DNA of 64,000 nt from Megamerina dolium (lineage: Eukaryota; Arthropoda; Insecta; Diptera; Megamerinidae): assembly GCA_963854835.1 (NCBI GenBank), contig OY978525.1, positions 92,656,136 through 92,720,135 on the forward strand, read 5' to 3'. The number at the start of each line of letters is the position of its first letter. Position 1 is the first letter of the stretch. A program made the position numbers and the translations under genes. The notes under the pieces are model-generated. The model was not told where the DNA came from, did not search any database, and saw only the letters and a list, made by a program, of their open reading frames with translations. Positions 33,170-46,056 of this stretch are shown one piece after another.

Positions 33170-33875
33170 ATTTGAACTACCGGTTATTTTGATTTCGAAA
33201 AGTATATGCTCAGTTTATGGATCAATTTGTGTAACGAGTTCGTGAAACTGTGTCGTTAGTGAATAAAACAACACGTTCACGTCTACATCCAGTGCTCCCA
33301 GCTGAAAATATTGCTCCTGTTGCGCAGAGTATGTGTTAACATCCATCAACATCGAGCAACTGAACATTTCTCGCACTACTCTGAGGAGAATTTTGCATAA
33401 AGACCTCGGTATGAAGATCTACAAAGTTCAATTAGGCATGATCATCAGATGCAGCATTTTTACAGAAAAAATTATGTTTTCCGACAAAGCTCATTCCCAT
33501 CTAGGAGGCTATGTCAGTAGGTAAAATTATCGCATTTTGGGAGTCAGAGAATCCACATGTGATTGTAGAGAAGCCAATGCATCCACAAGAGTGGCTGTTT
33601 GGTGTGGTTTTTGATCCAACGGTATCATTGGGCAATATTTCTTCGAAAATGAGCAAGGAGTCGGCATTACCATCAATGGAGAGCCTTATCGTGCCATGCT
33701 AAATGAATATTTGTTTCCAAACTGAAGAAGATGACCTGGACGACATTTGGTTTCAGCAGGACGGGGTCATATGCCACACAGCCAACGTATTCATCGATAT
33801 CGAATCGGAAATCGAATAAGATGTTGTGTTTCATTCTTAAATGGAAAAATCCAATATTTCTAATAAACTCATGAC
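33170..33875 (+). pseudogene. DD41D (rosa-type) transposase relic, C-terminal half deleted
   Basis: The plus strand reads NKTTRSRLHPVLPAENIAPV and AQS (second DNA-binding region), ISRTTLRRILHKDLGMKIYK, then KIMFSDKAHSHLGGYV. The first catalytic Asp is kept in FSDKAHS (relatives FSDEAHF). ENPHVIVEKPMHPQE then GNI.., MLNEYLFPN, EEDDLDDIWFQQDGVICHTA (second Asp) and NVFIDIESEIE follow, and it jumps to the C-terminal DVVFHS. The segment with the third Asp is deleted. Frame changes occur at about 33345, 33510, 33600 and 33720. It is the same family as the copy at 36.6 kb, sharing HVIVEK, ICHTANV/TCHTANV and the DVVFHF end. Confidence 0.78.
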
Positions 33876-33910
33876 TCATGACATCCGATTCTAATTCCAA
33901 ATATTAACTG

Positions 33911-36611
33911 GGCCACCCTTTATGATCATTATATTGTGGAAATATTAAAAAGCGAGTGTACTATAATTTAGAAAGTGTTAACTCAAATTATATAGATTAG
34001 ATTAGACTACATTTCAATAGCCGTCAATAGCAACGATACGAGGGCCAATGACCCTGATTAGATTATACTGATTAGAATTAGTGCAACAATGACAACAAGG
34101 ATGGAAGCATATACTCTGAGCGAACGAAGCTAAAACCTGTCAAAATAATTAAATAAATTACATAATACATAAATACATACATAAGTTACATAAATTTTAT
34201 AATTCATAGAATGTGTTATCCCAAGACATAGTAGACCTTTAGATCGTACTATATTCATCCTAAATTATCACTTTCAATAATGACCAAGAAGATGAAGGTG
34301 TATTTTGTTGCTGTCTTCTGTCATGTCATTAAATATCGCGAAATTGGAAAGTGTTTTCATATTGTACTATATTTACATAAGTACAATATATGCATTCGAG
34401 TTAAAAGTGAAAGCGTTTATAATTAGATATGAAAAATCGCTCAATTGAAAATAAAAAATAATAAAGCAAAAATAAAAATACAATTAAAATAGATTTTTAA
34501 TAGCAATATCCATAGCCACCCACCCATCCTGGTAGTGTATGCTGATGATGAATATGATAGACTGTGGTGAACAAAACATGGGGGCAATTGAACAATGGCC
34601 ATACGAAAGTGAACGAATTACTACAATTTCAAACTTTATTTTTGCCATTTAGTTGTTGTCATCTTTTATTGTCCAACAAAGCACGAAAACAGGAGTAACA
34701 TGTACATATATAACACTATAAAGGTATCATTTCATGTGGGTGTAAACAAGTAACCTTTTTGCAAATGGTATTTATACAGATTGTTGAACACTGCTATGGC
34801 TGCTGTTTTACAATGGTAGCAAATTACATATACAGTCAACTTTTTTATAGTAAAATATATTTACAATAAAAAAGAAAAACTATATCAAAAATTACTTTCA
34901 TGAATATACATGTATCTTTCTTTACTTTGGTTTTGATACAGATATATGCCCAAACAGAAATTAGTACATAGGTGTACTAAATCTATCTATCTATCTACAA
35001 AATGAACATGAGAATGCATAGAAATTGTTAGTATAATTATACGAATTTATATTACATGTGCTTATGTGCAGTAAAAGGCGTCATAATCCTGCTTATATAG
35101 TATTATATTGCATTAATGGCTTGCAGCTGCACCACTCGCTAGTTAAACAATAATTGTAACAACTACATATTGTGCCACCATCATCAATAACATTAAGAAA
35201 CTAACAATAACTAAATTTGACAAGCATTCGTGCAACATATACCTGCTGTTTTCAATATATATAGCCATATATATGTGTGTATGTATTAGCAATAATTTTA
35301 TTAAAACAAAAAATCGAAATTTACAAAAAGAACAACAGCAATACAACACAATTAATTTGTAGCCAATTATAATTGATTGATAATATGTAAATTAAATTAT
35401 TATTATTGCAATGCAGTAGCCTTTCATGTCAGTACAAATGCGCTGGTATGAGTCCACTTACCGTCGAAACAAGCTAAAGTTGATGTTTTATAGCATTGAT
35501 GTTACTATTATAAATAAATATAAATACTAACCAGTTGCATAAATTTGAAAAGGAATCAGTGATTGATTATACACAAATAATATGGCTAATGTTGCATAAA
35601 CATATGTTGCAAGCATTAAATTTGTGTTAATTGTCCTTATTTTATTATAAGTATACATATATTTTTTTATTTTTGCAAATTTATGAATATATGTAAGTAT
35701 GTATGTATATGTTTATAAATCAAATGATACCCTTCACTTATGTACCTACACTACGGAACAAAAGTTCAGCACCACTGTACTAATACAAGTAAACCTATTC
35801 CATACTAAATAGTTCGATGAACTATCGCCGAAATTCTCTTTCAATCTTGTTGTGCGTATTAAATTTATATAATACTTAATTATTAATGGAGTTAAAAGTA
35901 TTGCCAATTACTTGTCGACAGATCAATATCATTTAATTGAACAAATGTTTGTCTTTCTGATAAAAATCAAATGTTTTTGAGTTGATCAATTTAAAAATCA
36001 TTTATCGTGCCGATTTTATATGCTTTCAATTTAAACTTACACATCATTCTTTCTTTTAAATTCCAATTACTATTGACTATATTAACAAAATGAAAACATC
36101 TCAACGCCAGCAGTCATACATCTATAAAAAATAACTAAATATTCCTAAATTGTCGTATGCGTCAAATTTGAACGCTATTCTGAATAGCGGATCTTTAGCA
36201 TGCGGGGGCAATATAGAAATCGAGAGACGATTCACACCGACGGCTTCAATATGAAAACGCAATTTTGAGACTGCCATGAAAGTCAAATCGAACTAAAAGC
36301 TTAGGAAACCTTATTCATGACTTAAAAGAGTAGCAAAGGATGTAAGTCGAAACTTAACACCCTCCGAGAAAGGAACCGACTTGACTTGTTTGAGTTTCCG
36401 AGCATTGTACTGTTTAGGGGTGCAAAATTTCGGATGATCAGACAAACTGTGGTCCTGCGGACAATCCAATGGGACCAGAGCCGAATAGTGGTTTTAGTTT
36501 AGCAGGCATTGTGACCTGGAATAAAGACCGAGTTCAAAATAGCTAAATGTTTCCTCAAAAGTTCGAACAACAACATATTAAAAAAAGACACTAAGACATT
36601 CAGTACATTTT
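33911..36611. other. AT-rich DNA with a SINE scrap and one unexplained GC-richer segment
   Basis: 34000-34140 contains repeated GATTAGATTA phrases and CGATACGAGGGCCAATGACC, perhaps retrotransposon 3' UTR debris. 36140-36590 is richer in G/C than its surroundings and looks like decayed transposon sequence, but no protein block was read from it. Otherwise A/T-rich. Confidence 0.4.
35825..35935 (-). repeat. SINE scrap
   Basis: CCGAAATTCTCTTTCAATCT, TTGTGCGTATTAAATT and GCCAATTACTTGTCGACAG line up with three blocks of the SINE family in minus orientation (compare 19532, 19545 and 19697). The middle is deleted. Confidence 0.55.
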
Positions 36612-37250
36612 CGATTATTTGTGCTTCAATCTATGGCTATGTCAACAAGCAAAATTGTCGCATTAAGAAATCAGAGAATTCACATGTTATTGTAGAGAAG
36701 ACAATGCATTCACAACGAGTGACTGTTTGGTGTAGTTTTTGGTCCGGCAGCATTATTGGGCCATTTTTCTTCGAAAATGAGCAAGGATTCGCCGTTACCT
36801 TCAATGTCGAGGGTTATCGTGTCATGCTAAACGAATCTTTGTTTCCAAAAATTGAAGAACATGGCATGGATAACATTTGATTTCAACAGGACGGGGCCAC
36901 ATGCCACACAGCCAACGTAACCATCGATATTTTAAGCACTGTCTATGAAAATCGAATAATCAGCCGAAATGCTGATGTCAATTGGTCGTCTCGGAGTTGT
37001 GACTCCATTGGACTATTTTTTGCGGGGAGCCGTTAAGGATAAGTGTTATGCTAACTATCCAGGGAGGGCCGCGGCCTTGGAACATGAAATCGAAGTAGCC
37101 ATTCATGACATTGAAGCCCAAACAATCGATATTATACTGAAAAATATGGTTGATCGGATGGGGTCCTACAAAGCCGTCATTTGAATGATGTTGTGTTTCA
37201 TTTTTAAATGAAAAAGTTCAATTTTTTTAATAAACTTAGATGGTCCACGC
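36612..37250 (+). pseudogene. DD41D (rosa-type) transposase relic, best-preserved catalytic C-terminus
   Basis: The plus strand reads YGYVNKQNCRIKKSENSHVI, VEKTMHSQRVTVWCSFWSGS, IIGPFFFENEQGFAVT, GYRVMLNESLFPKIEE, then NI-stop-FQQDGATCHTANV, NRIISRNADVNWSSRSCD. After one frameshift (about 36998) it continues LTPLDYFLRGAVKDKCYANY ... TIDIILKNMVDRMGSYKA and HLNDVVFHF-stop. Counting across the frameshift, 41 residues lie between the second and third catalytic Asp, which is why I assign all three relics to DD41D. A TGA replaces the Trp before FQQD. The N-terminus and first Asp are missing. The 3' end TAAACTTAGATGGTCCACGC (37225-37250) may be its terminal repeat. Confidence 0.83.
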
Positions 37251-37259
37251 TGTACATTG

Positions 37260-39639
37260 TTTTCTGTCCCAACTACTTTACCAAAGAGCTCTTTTCATAT
37301 AATAAATTTTACTTTGATAGAGATTATTCAGATTTTTTGGTTTGCAGTGTAATCTATACTACAATATAGTATTAACATAATGCTGCAAAACTCATATAAA
37401 CAATACAAATGCAAAAGAAAGGTAAAATAATAAATTTTGCTTATAAGTAACATAAGAAATCTATGATTGTTGTATGCACGTTGCACGTTTCAATTAGTCG
37501 TATTGTTGAGACACTAAGTTTATTATTGCTGTTGCTATTGCGCTGCGAAGTTACTATCAATAATTTACTACACAGTTACTATATTATACTCCTAAATAGC
37601 CCGTTGGTATGTTGAACTATGTATCGTATAGGTTTTAGTGAGGGGGTGTTTTAAAACACGTTCCATTCAAATCAAACTCGTGCGCAAATTTGGCCAACAG
37701 ACAAAAAAAAAAAATATTGCAATAATAAAATAATGAAAATGAAACGAAAAACAAAAATTACAACAACCAACAATAGAAATACAGAAAACATTATGCTAAT
37801 AAATTGTTAATCGAATGAGCTTTTGTTGTCGTTAGTGGTGGTTTTTAATAAATTTATTTCAGCTTCAATTGAATTCACTTGTTGCAAACTTACAAGTATT
37901 ATGGTAAATGTGTAGGATGATCGATTCATTGAAAGGATATAAATTCTATGATCTATGATAACGGCTAAACCCAGCTAATCTTCAGTCAAGGTTGTATCGA
38001 TTAGAAGATATTATAGACTTACAATTCTCAAGACTTTAGAATGTCTAACAAATTGGTTGAACTAAATTGAACCGTGAACATTTTTGAAAAAAAAATTTTT
38101 TATTTTATCTAAGAAATATTGATTAAAATCACAAGTTTTTGGCACGTTAACACCTTCACAAACACGTTTTTAATACATTCATAACACACTCATCGATAGC
38201 ATCGACATGCTGGTTTTTCCACCTATTTTATTCAGTTATTGCCAACATGATGATTTTTCAATATTTCTGTTATTTCTTTACAATCTACACTTCACAACGG
38301 TAGTAGTCTAATAGTACACATATACTCGTACCTATGAACACACTCGTAGGTATGTTACATCGCCCAACCCATTGCTTCTTGTTAGCCAACAATTTCTACT
38401 ATAGCTGGCTGTGTATGTACAATATGTATATGCTTGTTTTTGTAACAGTTGCCAATTGTTTATTACAAACACATAACCTTGCTTGAATTTCAAATGAAAC
38501 TGTGGCACTCTAACCATTTATTATATTATAATATACTATGTACTCCCTCAACTTTTTATATGTAACTTTTTGTATTTGGTTTTTTTTTTTTGTTTTATTA
38601 AAATTTTTGCCCATTTAAAATTTCAGTCGCATTTTAACTGGAGCACTTACGGTATTCGATGAATTGGTAGACAAATGAAGCAAGCAACAGCTAAAACAAC
38701 AAGAAATATTAATTTAAAACCGTTAAAACGAATTGCATATAAACATACATGTATATATACATGTATACAGCCGACAAAAGGGCTCAGTGTCAGTCATTCT
38801 ATATGTACATAAAATATATTCTTATACTGTGTGTTTTGTAATGGAGATTTATTGACTTTTTTTTGAGATTACAAGAATTGGAACAAAATTTCGGTTTACG
38901 ATTGTAACTTATCAAAACCACAAATGTTGTCATTCTGTGATGGTTATCAAATATGGATGCGTATTTTAATACCAATGTAGTACTAAATAATAATGTTAAT
39001 TGCAAACGATATAGTGGGTATATCCATAAACTTTGTATTTTATGAATAGGTATGAGGTATTTTGAGGACAAATATTTTACACATATTTTTGTTTACAGAG
39101 TTCCGTCGCGATTTGAGCATGAATCGGCACGACGAACTCAATGAAAATTTTGCAGAAAGACAAACCTATCTTGTATAGACTTTTCCGAGTAATGAACAAT
39201 TTATTCAATAGTATTTTAAACAATATACATCTGATGTAGCTCTGGAAAAGAAATGATATTTTATAATGTCATTAGGAATTCATTTTTATAACACTTATCG
39301 ACAATTTGCAACTGTTACCAAGATTCTGACAACAGATTCTGATAGAGGGGACTAAAAAAATATACATGTATCGGCGTTTTGAAAGTTGATATCGGACAAA
39401 TTTTTAGGAGGGTCAAAGTTTTGTGCCTTTACTCCATTCCACAGTAAAACGGCATATAAAACGATGCGATAATTAGTTTTGAGGTATGGAATGTGTTCAG
39501 CAATCTTATGGAGAAAATTATGATAAAGATATGATCTACCTCCCCATATGTGGGTTACTTCGGCCCTTCTTTTTTAAAAAGTCGTCAAACGTTTAAAAAT
39601 ATACCACAGAAATATTACTCATAAAATTGTAGTATATGT
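37260..39639. other. AT-rich unique DNA, no recognised gene
   Basis: No coding homology or repeat ends recognised. T runs near 38578-38600 and short (TA)n stretches only. Confidence 0.5.
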
Positions 39640-39737
39640 CTCCGAATACACCAAAGCTCCATACTTAGGTTGGGTTCTTGTGGCTGCCGTCTTTCTGAGA
39701 GGACATACTTAGGCCAGAAAGGCCCATTGTGATAGCA
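39640..39737 (-). repeat. Scrap of RNase H-type retrotransposon 3' UTR
   Basis: Minus strand reads TGCTATCACAATGGGCC, then GGCCTAAGTATGTCC and GGCAGCCACAAGAACCCAAC. The TATCACAA..GGCC..CCTAAG order is shared with the ends at 45.97 kb (+) and 55.07 kb (-). No coding part is attached; a SINE scrap follows directly. Confidence 0.45.
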
Positions 39738-39965
39738 CCGAGCTTCTCTTCCATTACTGTTATACGTATTAAATGTCAACAGTATTAGAAGGGACCTACT
39801 TATATTAGCCGACTCCGAAAGGCAGAACTTTTGTGACATCATTTTTTCTGAGCTTTGTCATAGAGCTCTTTAAGAAAGATTTTTCGGGGCAAATTGTTAC
39901 TACCGGAGAAATTGCCAACTACTTCGGCACAGTTCGAAAAAAAAAAAAACAATTTTCGATATTAG
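39738..39965 (-). mobile_element. tRNA-derived SINE, copy lacking the tRNA head
   Basis: Contains the family blocks CCGAGCTTCTCTTCCATTAC, AGTATTAGAAGGGACCTACT, TATTAGCCG, GAGCTTTGTCATAGAGCTCT and GTTCGAAAAAAAAAAAAACA in minus orientation. The sequence stops at the TTTCGATATTAGA block, so the tRNA-like 5' part is missing. The 3' end abuts retrotransposon 3' UTR sequence, suggesting insertion into it. Confidence 0.75.
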
Positions 39966-40524
39966 AGGGTGAATACTTTTGCCTTTGTAACGTTCTTTCG
40001 TTGCCATGTAATCTATATAGGAATTCAAAACACGAGCTTTTGATAAAAGTATTGCGAATGTATTTAAGATGGTATCAATCTTTGTTTGTACAGTAGGTAA
40101 ACGGTTTTTGTAAAGAAAATATTTAACAACTTTCTTAATGTTTTTCCTTGCGTAAGGTTAATTTGAAGTGAGCTTTCATAACATGCTACAGATATATATC
40201 TCGGTGGTTGTGAAAACCTCCAAATTGAGCTCCGGGCTCAAGAAAATAAAGATTTTTGAAGTATACAGCTAAGATTTCTGTTTGCGACATTATAACTGGT
40301 CTCGGGGCTGCTGCTTTTTCTGCGTAATTATTGCCAATATTTGCTGTTTCAATGAATGTGGTGACTCTAAAAAGTATATTAAGACTTCGGAGTGGAAAAT
40401 TTAAAATTTCTTGGCAAAATATGATCGCTTTTCCTATGTCTGTGACAAGCCATTGCTGAATGAACAGAAAGTTTTCTTTTTCAACAGCAAAGTTCAAATC
40501 CTGCAAATCTTCACTTGCGGGAAG

Positions 40525-41100
40525 CTTTGCTTTTTTGTTTTCCTCTATATAAAAGTACGGCGGAAATTTATCGATCGCTGTATGAGGCTTATGGAGAACA
40601 TGCTTCATTACTTTCAACTTGAAAATTTTGGTTTACACGGTTCAAAAATGATGATTTTGATATCACTAATAACAAGCATGACGGAAGGCCAACCACGTTT
40701 GAAAACGTTATCTTGGAGGCTTTGTTAATCAAAGAACACAGTCAAACTCAAAAAGAGCTTGATGGAGCTGTGGAAGTGCCTCAAAAAATCATTTTCATTA
40801 CGTCTAAAAAACATGGGTAAGATCCAGGAATGATGTGGAATTATATGCCATATGAACTAAAATCAAAAGACATCGAAAGGGGAGTATTTTTTACACCAAG
40901 TCATTACTGACTATATGATTATTGGATCTATTACGACAACCCTAAGCCCAAAACGTCATAGCTGACACTTGGGATCGGAAGTCTTTAGTGTATTATGTGC
41001 TGCTAAAAAATTGTGTCAATTCGTGGCCTTAAAAGATGAGCTGTTCTGTTGGGATGGAATTCATGCGCTCCCACAAAGATAGGGGAAAGTTGAAGCTTAA
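40525..41100 (+). pseudogene. Mariner relic, mauritiana-like, internally deleted
   Basis: The plus strand, across several frames, reads FCFPLYKSTAEIYRSLYEAY then GEHASLLST, WFTRFKNDDFDITNNKHDGR, PTTFENVILEALLIKEHSQT, QKELDGAVEVPQK (both helix-turn-helix motifs and the GRP linker). After more frame changes come MGKIQE, IYYDNPKPKTS, and after a large deletion ALKDELFCWDGIHALPQR. The order and wording match Mos1-type (mauritiana group) transposases. The second and third catalytic Asp lie in the deleted part. The ORF on the minus strand here (40186-40617) is a shadow. Confidence 0.75.
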
Positions 41101-44100
41101 TTTTTTTTAAATTAGGCCATGAAAAACTCTAAGATATACTTGCCCATCCAGTATAGTAATACAATTGCATTTGATAAAAAGCTCACTTGAGCTCAACGAT
41201 TTTATCTTCTAGTCTTTTAGTGTATATAAATTTGCCAAGAAACATACAAATATAAATCGACACTGAATGGCAACCATCTTATGGCATCAGTTTTTTGAGT
41301 TTAACTGTTGAGTCGCACCAAATTTAAAATAAATTGTATACTACTTTTTCACTATTTCATCCATAAACTGCATAATATTTCAATATTTCAATATTTTCTC
41401 ATAGACCCACCCTAATTTGCAATACTATAAATATATGTGTCAAGTATATACTTTCCATATAACAATTTCAAGAATTATTCATATGAATTTTCACACTTTT
41501 GCTGTTTAGCCCATCGGGTTAATGACTTTAAAAGCAAAAATATAGATTTACATATATAGTGCACATGTTTATGTGATAGTTTGTCACATACTTACTTACT
41601 ATGTATATATGAATATAAATATTTATGAACCATTTACGATTTAGCTTTCTTCTTCTTCAGATCATGTGCTCATTTATTTTGTAGAATATTTTATTTGTCA
41701 TAAAGCACATAAATATGGAGTAATTTGTCTTCATGACAGACGACCACACCTTTTGCTTGCCAAACACACACACACACATAGTTGAAAGTTCAGTCATTAA
41801 TGGTCAAAAATAATATATTATTGTTATTATAGCAAATTGTGTAGGTGTCATATAGGATGTTCATTCAATATGAATAGCTTCAGTACTCATTAATTATTTA
41901 CTTTATACAATTTAGAATTAAATGCACACATTTGATTCTTATTATTATTCAAATTTAAAAATGTATTGTAATAAATTATAAAATTAATATTCTATAATTT
42001 GAACGCTTCTTATTATTATTATTTTTTTTTTTTGACAGAATTTTTTATTTTTGGATTTATATACGAGAACACATGTGTGTATGCATGTATTGAGAAATTC
42101 TTATAACGGACATATAATGCCGTCGTTTTAGCAGCAAAAGCTTTATTAAAATTTTACATTTTTTACGATGCTTCTCATTTCGCATTTCTTGACATTTAAA
42201 CAGAATGAACCAGTTTTGTGTATTCAGTTTTTGTTGTTGTTGTTTTTCAATAAATTATTATATTAATATAAAAAGAATAAAAAAATGTAATTAAAGAAGT
42301 GAAAACAAAAATTAGTAAAAACAAAAGCATGAAACATTCTGAATACACAAGTATTATTAAGGTATTGTATGGCAAGTTGGCAGCATTTTTTCATTTAGCC
42401 TCTAAATGGTCCGGTTTAGAATGCCAATTGAAATGATATGGCATTTCAGCATTACTCGCAAAGATAAAAAACTTTTAATATTGAAGTGAACACAAAAATA
42501 TTGTAATGTTTCGATGTATAAATAATGAAATTTTGATTTTTTATTTTAATTATTATGAGCCACAATTTTTACAAGTAATTTATAGAGATCAATGCAGTGA
42601 ATTTGTATCGGAAAAATAAAAAATATTGCAAATGAAGTGTTATATTGTAAGAAATACAAAGCTGGCAATACTATTATTAGTTTGTAAACAAACAATACAT
42701 ATTATAAGGAATGCTAAGTTGCCAATGCTGCCATTAGTTTGTGAGAAAAACATGTACAGAAATGAAAGAAAAGAAAAGAATAAAAAATGACCACTTCCGT
42801 TCTAGCGATAAAACGGAGACAACATAATAATTGAAGCTAAAGAAAAATCGATTTATTTCCACCGACGGTTACAGAATGCAATACTTTATGGAACTAGTTG
42901 TTCGGTTCCTTAGAAATATCCAAATAAACGACTTGGATTTTATCGACATACAGCACATTGAATTCATTTTTGCACCCTACCTGGTGTTTGCCACCTGGCG
43001 AGTTCTAAAAAGTTTGTGAAGAATTTTTCTTCCAAAAACTCACCAGCTGTTTTGCCCCATGAGCTCAACCATTCCTATTATAGGGACGGATATATGCAGA
43101 GCAAATGCTGTGCGCCAATAGGTCAATGATGATTTCGAACAGTTTTGATGCACCTTTCTGTGCGCTCTGCTGGTCTTTGATTTACTTTTTGAGGTCTTTG
43201 CTGGAAATTTCACTCTTAATGGTACTGATGGTATTAATACGAGTACAAACTGAGATTTGTGCGTTGTTCGTCCTGCTGAAATACGCTCAAATCCATCACT
43301 TGCTGAAATTAAAATATTGCTGTTAAAAAAAAAATAAAAAATTAACTCTATAATGAATACAACATACAATGTTTCATTTTCAAATTCCTTATAAATTCAA
43401 TTCAGCAGCATCTACAAATCAAAATCCATTTCATAGTGTCACTCATTGTGGATGATATTCTTATAGCAGAAAACTGCATATTGGCTGTGCCGTGTTAATT
43501 GCTTTTAAAAAATGTTATATAATCTCACTCCATTTTCAACATCGAATCAACACTTTTTGCATTATCTATGTCAGTTGGATTTCTTATTTGTGATTTTTTG
43601 TTTCGTCTCGTCTCTATAGTATTTTTGTATTGCTCCAATATATCGATTAATTAAACGTAGTTTTTAAACAAATATAAAAGCACACAAAAGCAAATAATAA
43701 TGAAATTAATTTATACAAATGTTAATATCTTTTTAAATTTAATTCATATTTATAATATTTTACGTTTTATGCACGAATGCATAAAATATTATACAATATA
43801 TAGTAGATATTTCCTTTATTATAAATTAAGATAATTGCTATATTGCTAAGCATACAAGCATATAAAGGACATATACATGTCTTTAAAAATTAATTTAAAA
43901 CAGACTCTTCAAGGCACTTAATTGAAAAGGAAACATCAATTCTTTATTAATCTTTTTTATATCGTATAGCAGAAATATGTGACATTCGCTTCAAGTACAC
44001 TGAATCATTTAGTTAACCTTTCCGTAGATATTATGCAAAATTAAAAATACAAATTATAAAAAAAATTTTTGCTGTGATAAAGCAAGCAATAATGTTCATT

Positions 44101-45059
44101 TAATTAAATAATAAAGAAGTAGAAACAAAAAACTCTTAAGAATCTTCATGTATGCATTTTTTACATGGCATGGTTTGATTAATTAACAATGCAATGAAAA
44201 GGTTGTAATTTCTGCAAATACGTGCCATTATAAAAACGTATGGTGTAAATTTGATATAATTAAATTTATTATGTGAAGAGAAGAGAATTAAACAAAGAAA
44301 TAATTGATTAATGTTTCCAAATTCTTAAGAATCGTGCCATGTCTCATTAGAGCTGAATTGGAAAATAAGAATATTTTGTAGTCAAAATGGTTATTATTAC
44401 ATATTTTCAAGCAATTTCTGAAGACTCGATTTGATTTTAAAATTTTAAGCTTTAAAAAAAACACGAAATTCACAACCCAGTGCTATTAATACAAACTGCT
44501 TTTATTGCTTAAACATTTTATATCTAGGTACTTTGAGACAAGACAAAAACAAGCTTTTTCAAGGTCATTTATTGTATTAAAACCAACTTCACCAGTTTAA
44601 AAATAAAGCAAATAAGTACAAATTAACAAATGAAATGATTTATAATGAAAGTGGTTGGCGTTTCTATTTAATAAGCAACCGCTCACCGCAAGTATGGCGC
44701 ATGCGAAAATGTGCAGCACACTTTAAAATATTATATTATGCATACCTACAACATTTGTATATGGTAGCATTTTTTAGTATGATATGAGCAGTTTTGTTAA
44801 GGTGATGTCTTCGCTTCATCTCAACATGGTGGGGGTAACACACATTTTGTTAAATTATTAGTTTTAGTATAAAACAAATTTGGTTAGAATCCGGAAACTA
44901 AAAACTTGGTGTACTAAATTACAGCATCATATTTAATAAACACAAAAAACTACACAGTCAACATTCATAAAAGGAGCAATAATAGGAAAAGAATTGATAA
45001 TTCATAATTGCTAATAAACACTGAATTCTTATGAGATATTATCTCACTAGGTACAGATA
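41101..45059. other. AT-rich DNA, mostly unique; one unexplained protein-like segment
   Basis: No transposon ends recognised. 42831-43320 has unusually protein-like frames on both strands: plus 42831-43019 contains STDGYRMQYFMELVVRFLRN, and minus near 43220-43090 contains STIKSEISSKDLKK and DQQSAQKGASKLFEIIIDLL. I cannot place it. A (CA)n run lies at 41765-41779 and T runs near 42020. Confidence 0.4.
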
Positions 45060-46056
45060 ACCCTTCAGCACTACGATGAGTACCTGGTACTGAAAGCCAC
45101 TATGCGGGAACTATATTGACACCACGTGAAGGTCCAATGATGGTTAATAGGCTGATAATCAAACAATCGACTTTCCAATTTGTAACTGGAAGGGATTCAA
45201 GCAATTTTGTGGCAATGCTCCCAATAAAGTTTTCACTACTGAATTCCCAACGACAGAATATTAAGATAACGATGTGATAAATTTTGTTAATAATATCAGG
45301 ATTTTCACTGATGGTTCTAAACTTAATGACCAGGAGGAGAGAGTCGTATGTACGGAGGTATTAAGCGATCATTCTAGTGTACTTCAGGCTAAGGTTGTAG
45401 CCATAAATTAGGCACTCTTTACAGTTAGAAATAGTGTTCTGTGTATAAAAGAACTGTTCATTTTATTCAGATAGCTAAATGGCATTCCTTCAACATTAAC
45501 ACTTCACTCGGACAAAGCTTCAGTGCCAATGCCTCTAGCAACTTCTAAATTACTGATAGATATGTTCACCATCGATAATACCACTCTAATACGAACTGAA
45601 GACAGACGGATAAGTGCATAACCAGTAGATTAATATGGCCAGAATGGAACTTATTACGAATTCGTTTACTTCTGAAAAAAAATAGGCCAGGCATTAACAG
45701 TTCATTGTGTCCTTGGTAGGCACGGTAATGGATTAGGGACTCATTTTAATGACTACTGCAGAAGCTGTCAAGAAATATCGGAAGAAAAAATAGTAGAATT
45801 TCTCCTATGCGTATGCCAGGCTCTGGGAAGAAGAAGGTTCACTGTATTCGGAACAGCCTCCCTTGGCGGCATCTCAGAGGTTGCTCATATAAAAATAACT
45901 AAAATAGTGTCTTAGATGAAATCCACAAATTGGCTCAAAGAAGACCCGGTAGGGTAAGGATTAGTTCCAGTGGTATCACAATGTGCCTACACCTAGGTAC
46001 GTCATCGGACAGTCAACGTCCTACCTACCTACCTAGTAGTAGTAGTAGTAGTAGTG
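45060..46056 (+). pseudogene. RNase H-bearing non-LTR retrotransposon, 3' part with (TAG)n tail
   Basis: The plus strand reads IRIFTDGSKLNDQEERVVCT then VLSDHSSVLQAKVVAIN (RNase H first strand with Asp, and the helix where Glu of FQAE is replaced by Lys), TLHSDKASVP (second Asp), WPEWNLLRIRLLLKKNRPGI, then NDYCRSCQEISEEKIVEFLL and CVCQALGRRRF (CCHC-type end). The 3' UTR GGTATCACAATGTGCC...CCTAGG follows, and the copy ends in CTAC repeats and a (TAG)n run at 46033-46056. Microsatellite-like tails replace poly(A) in several non-LTR clades (I, Loa). Frameshifts and stops throughout. The upstream RT is lost or too decayed to read in 45060-45270. Confidence 0.78.
46033..46056 (+). repeat. (TAG)n tail
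   Basis: About eight TAG/AGT triplets immediately after CTACCTACCTAC at the 3' end of the retrotransposon relic; probably its tail. Confidence 0.75.

Noticed and set aside
40186..40617. 143-codon minus-strand ORF
   Set aside because: It overlaps the antisense of a mariner N-terminal domain at its high-coordinate end, and the rest has no recognisable domain. Treated as chance.
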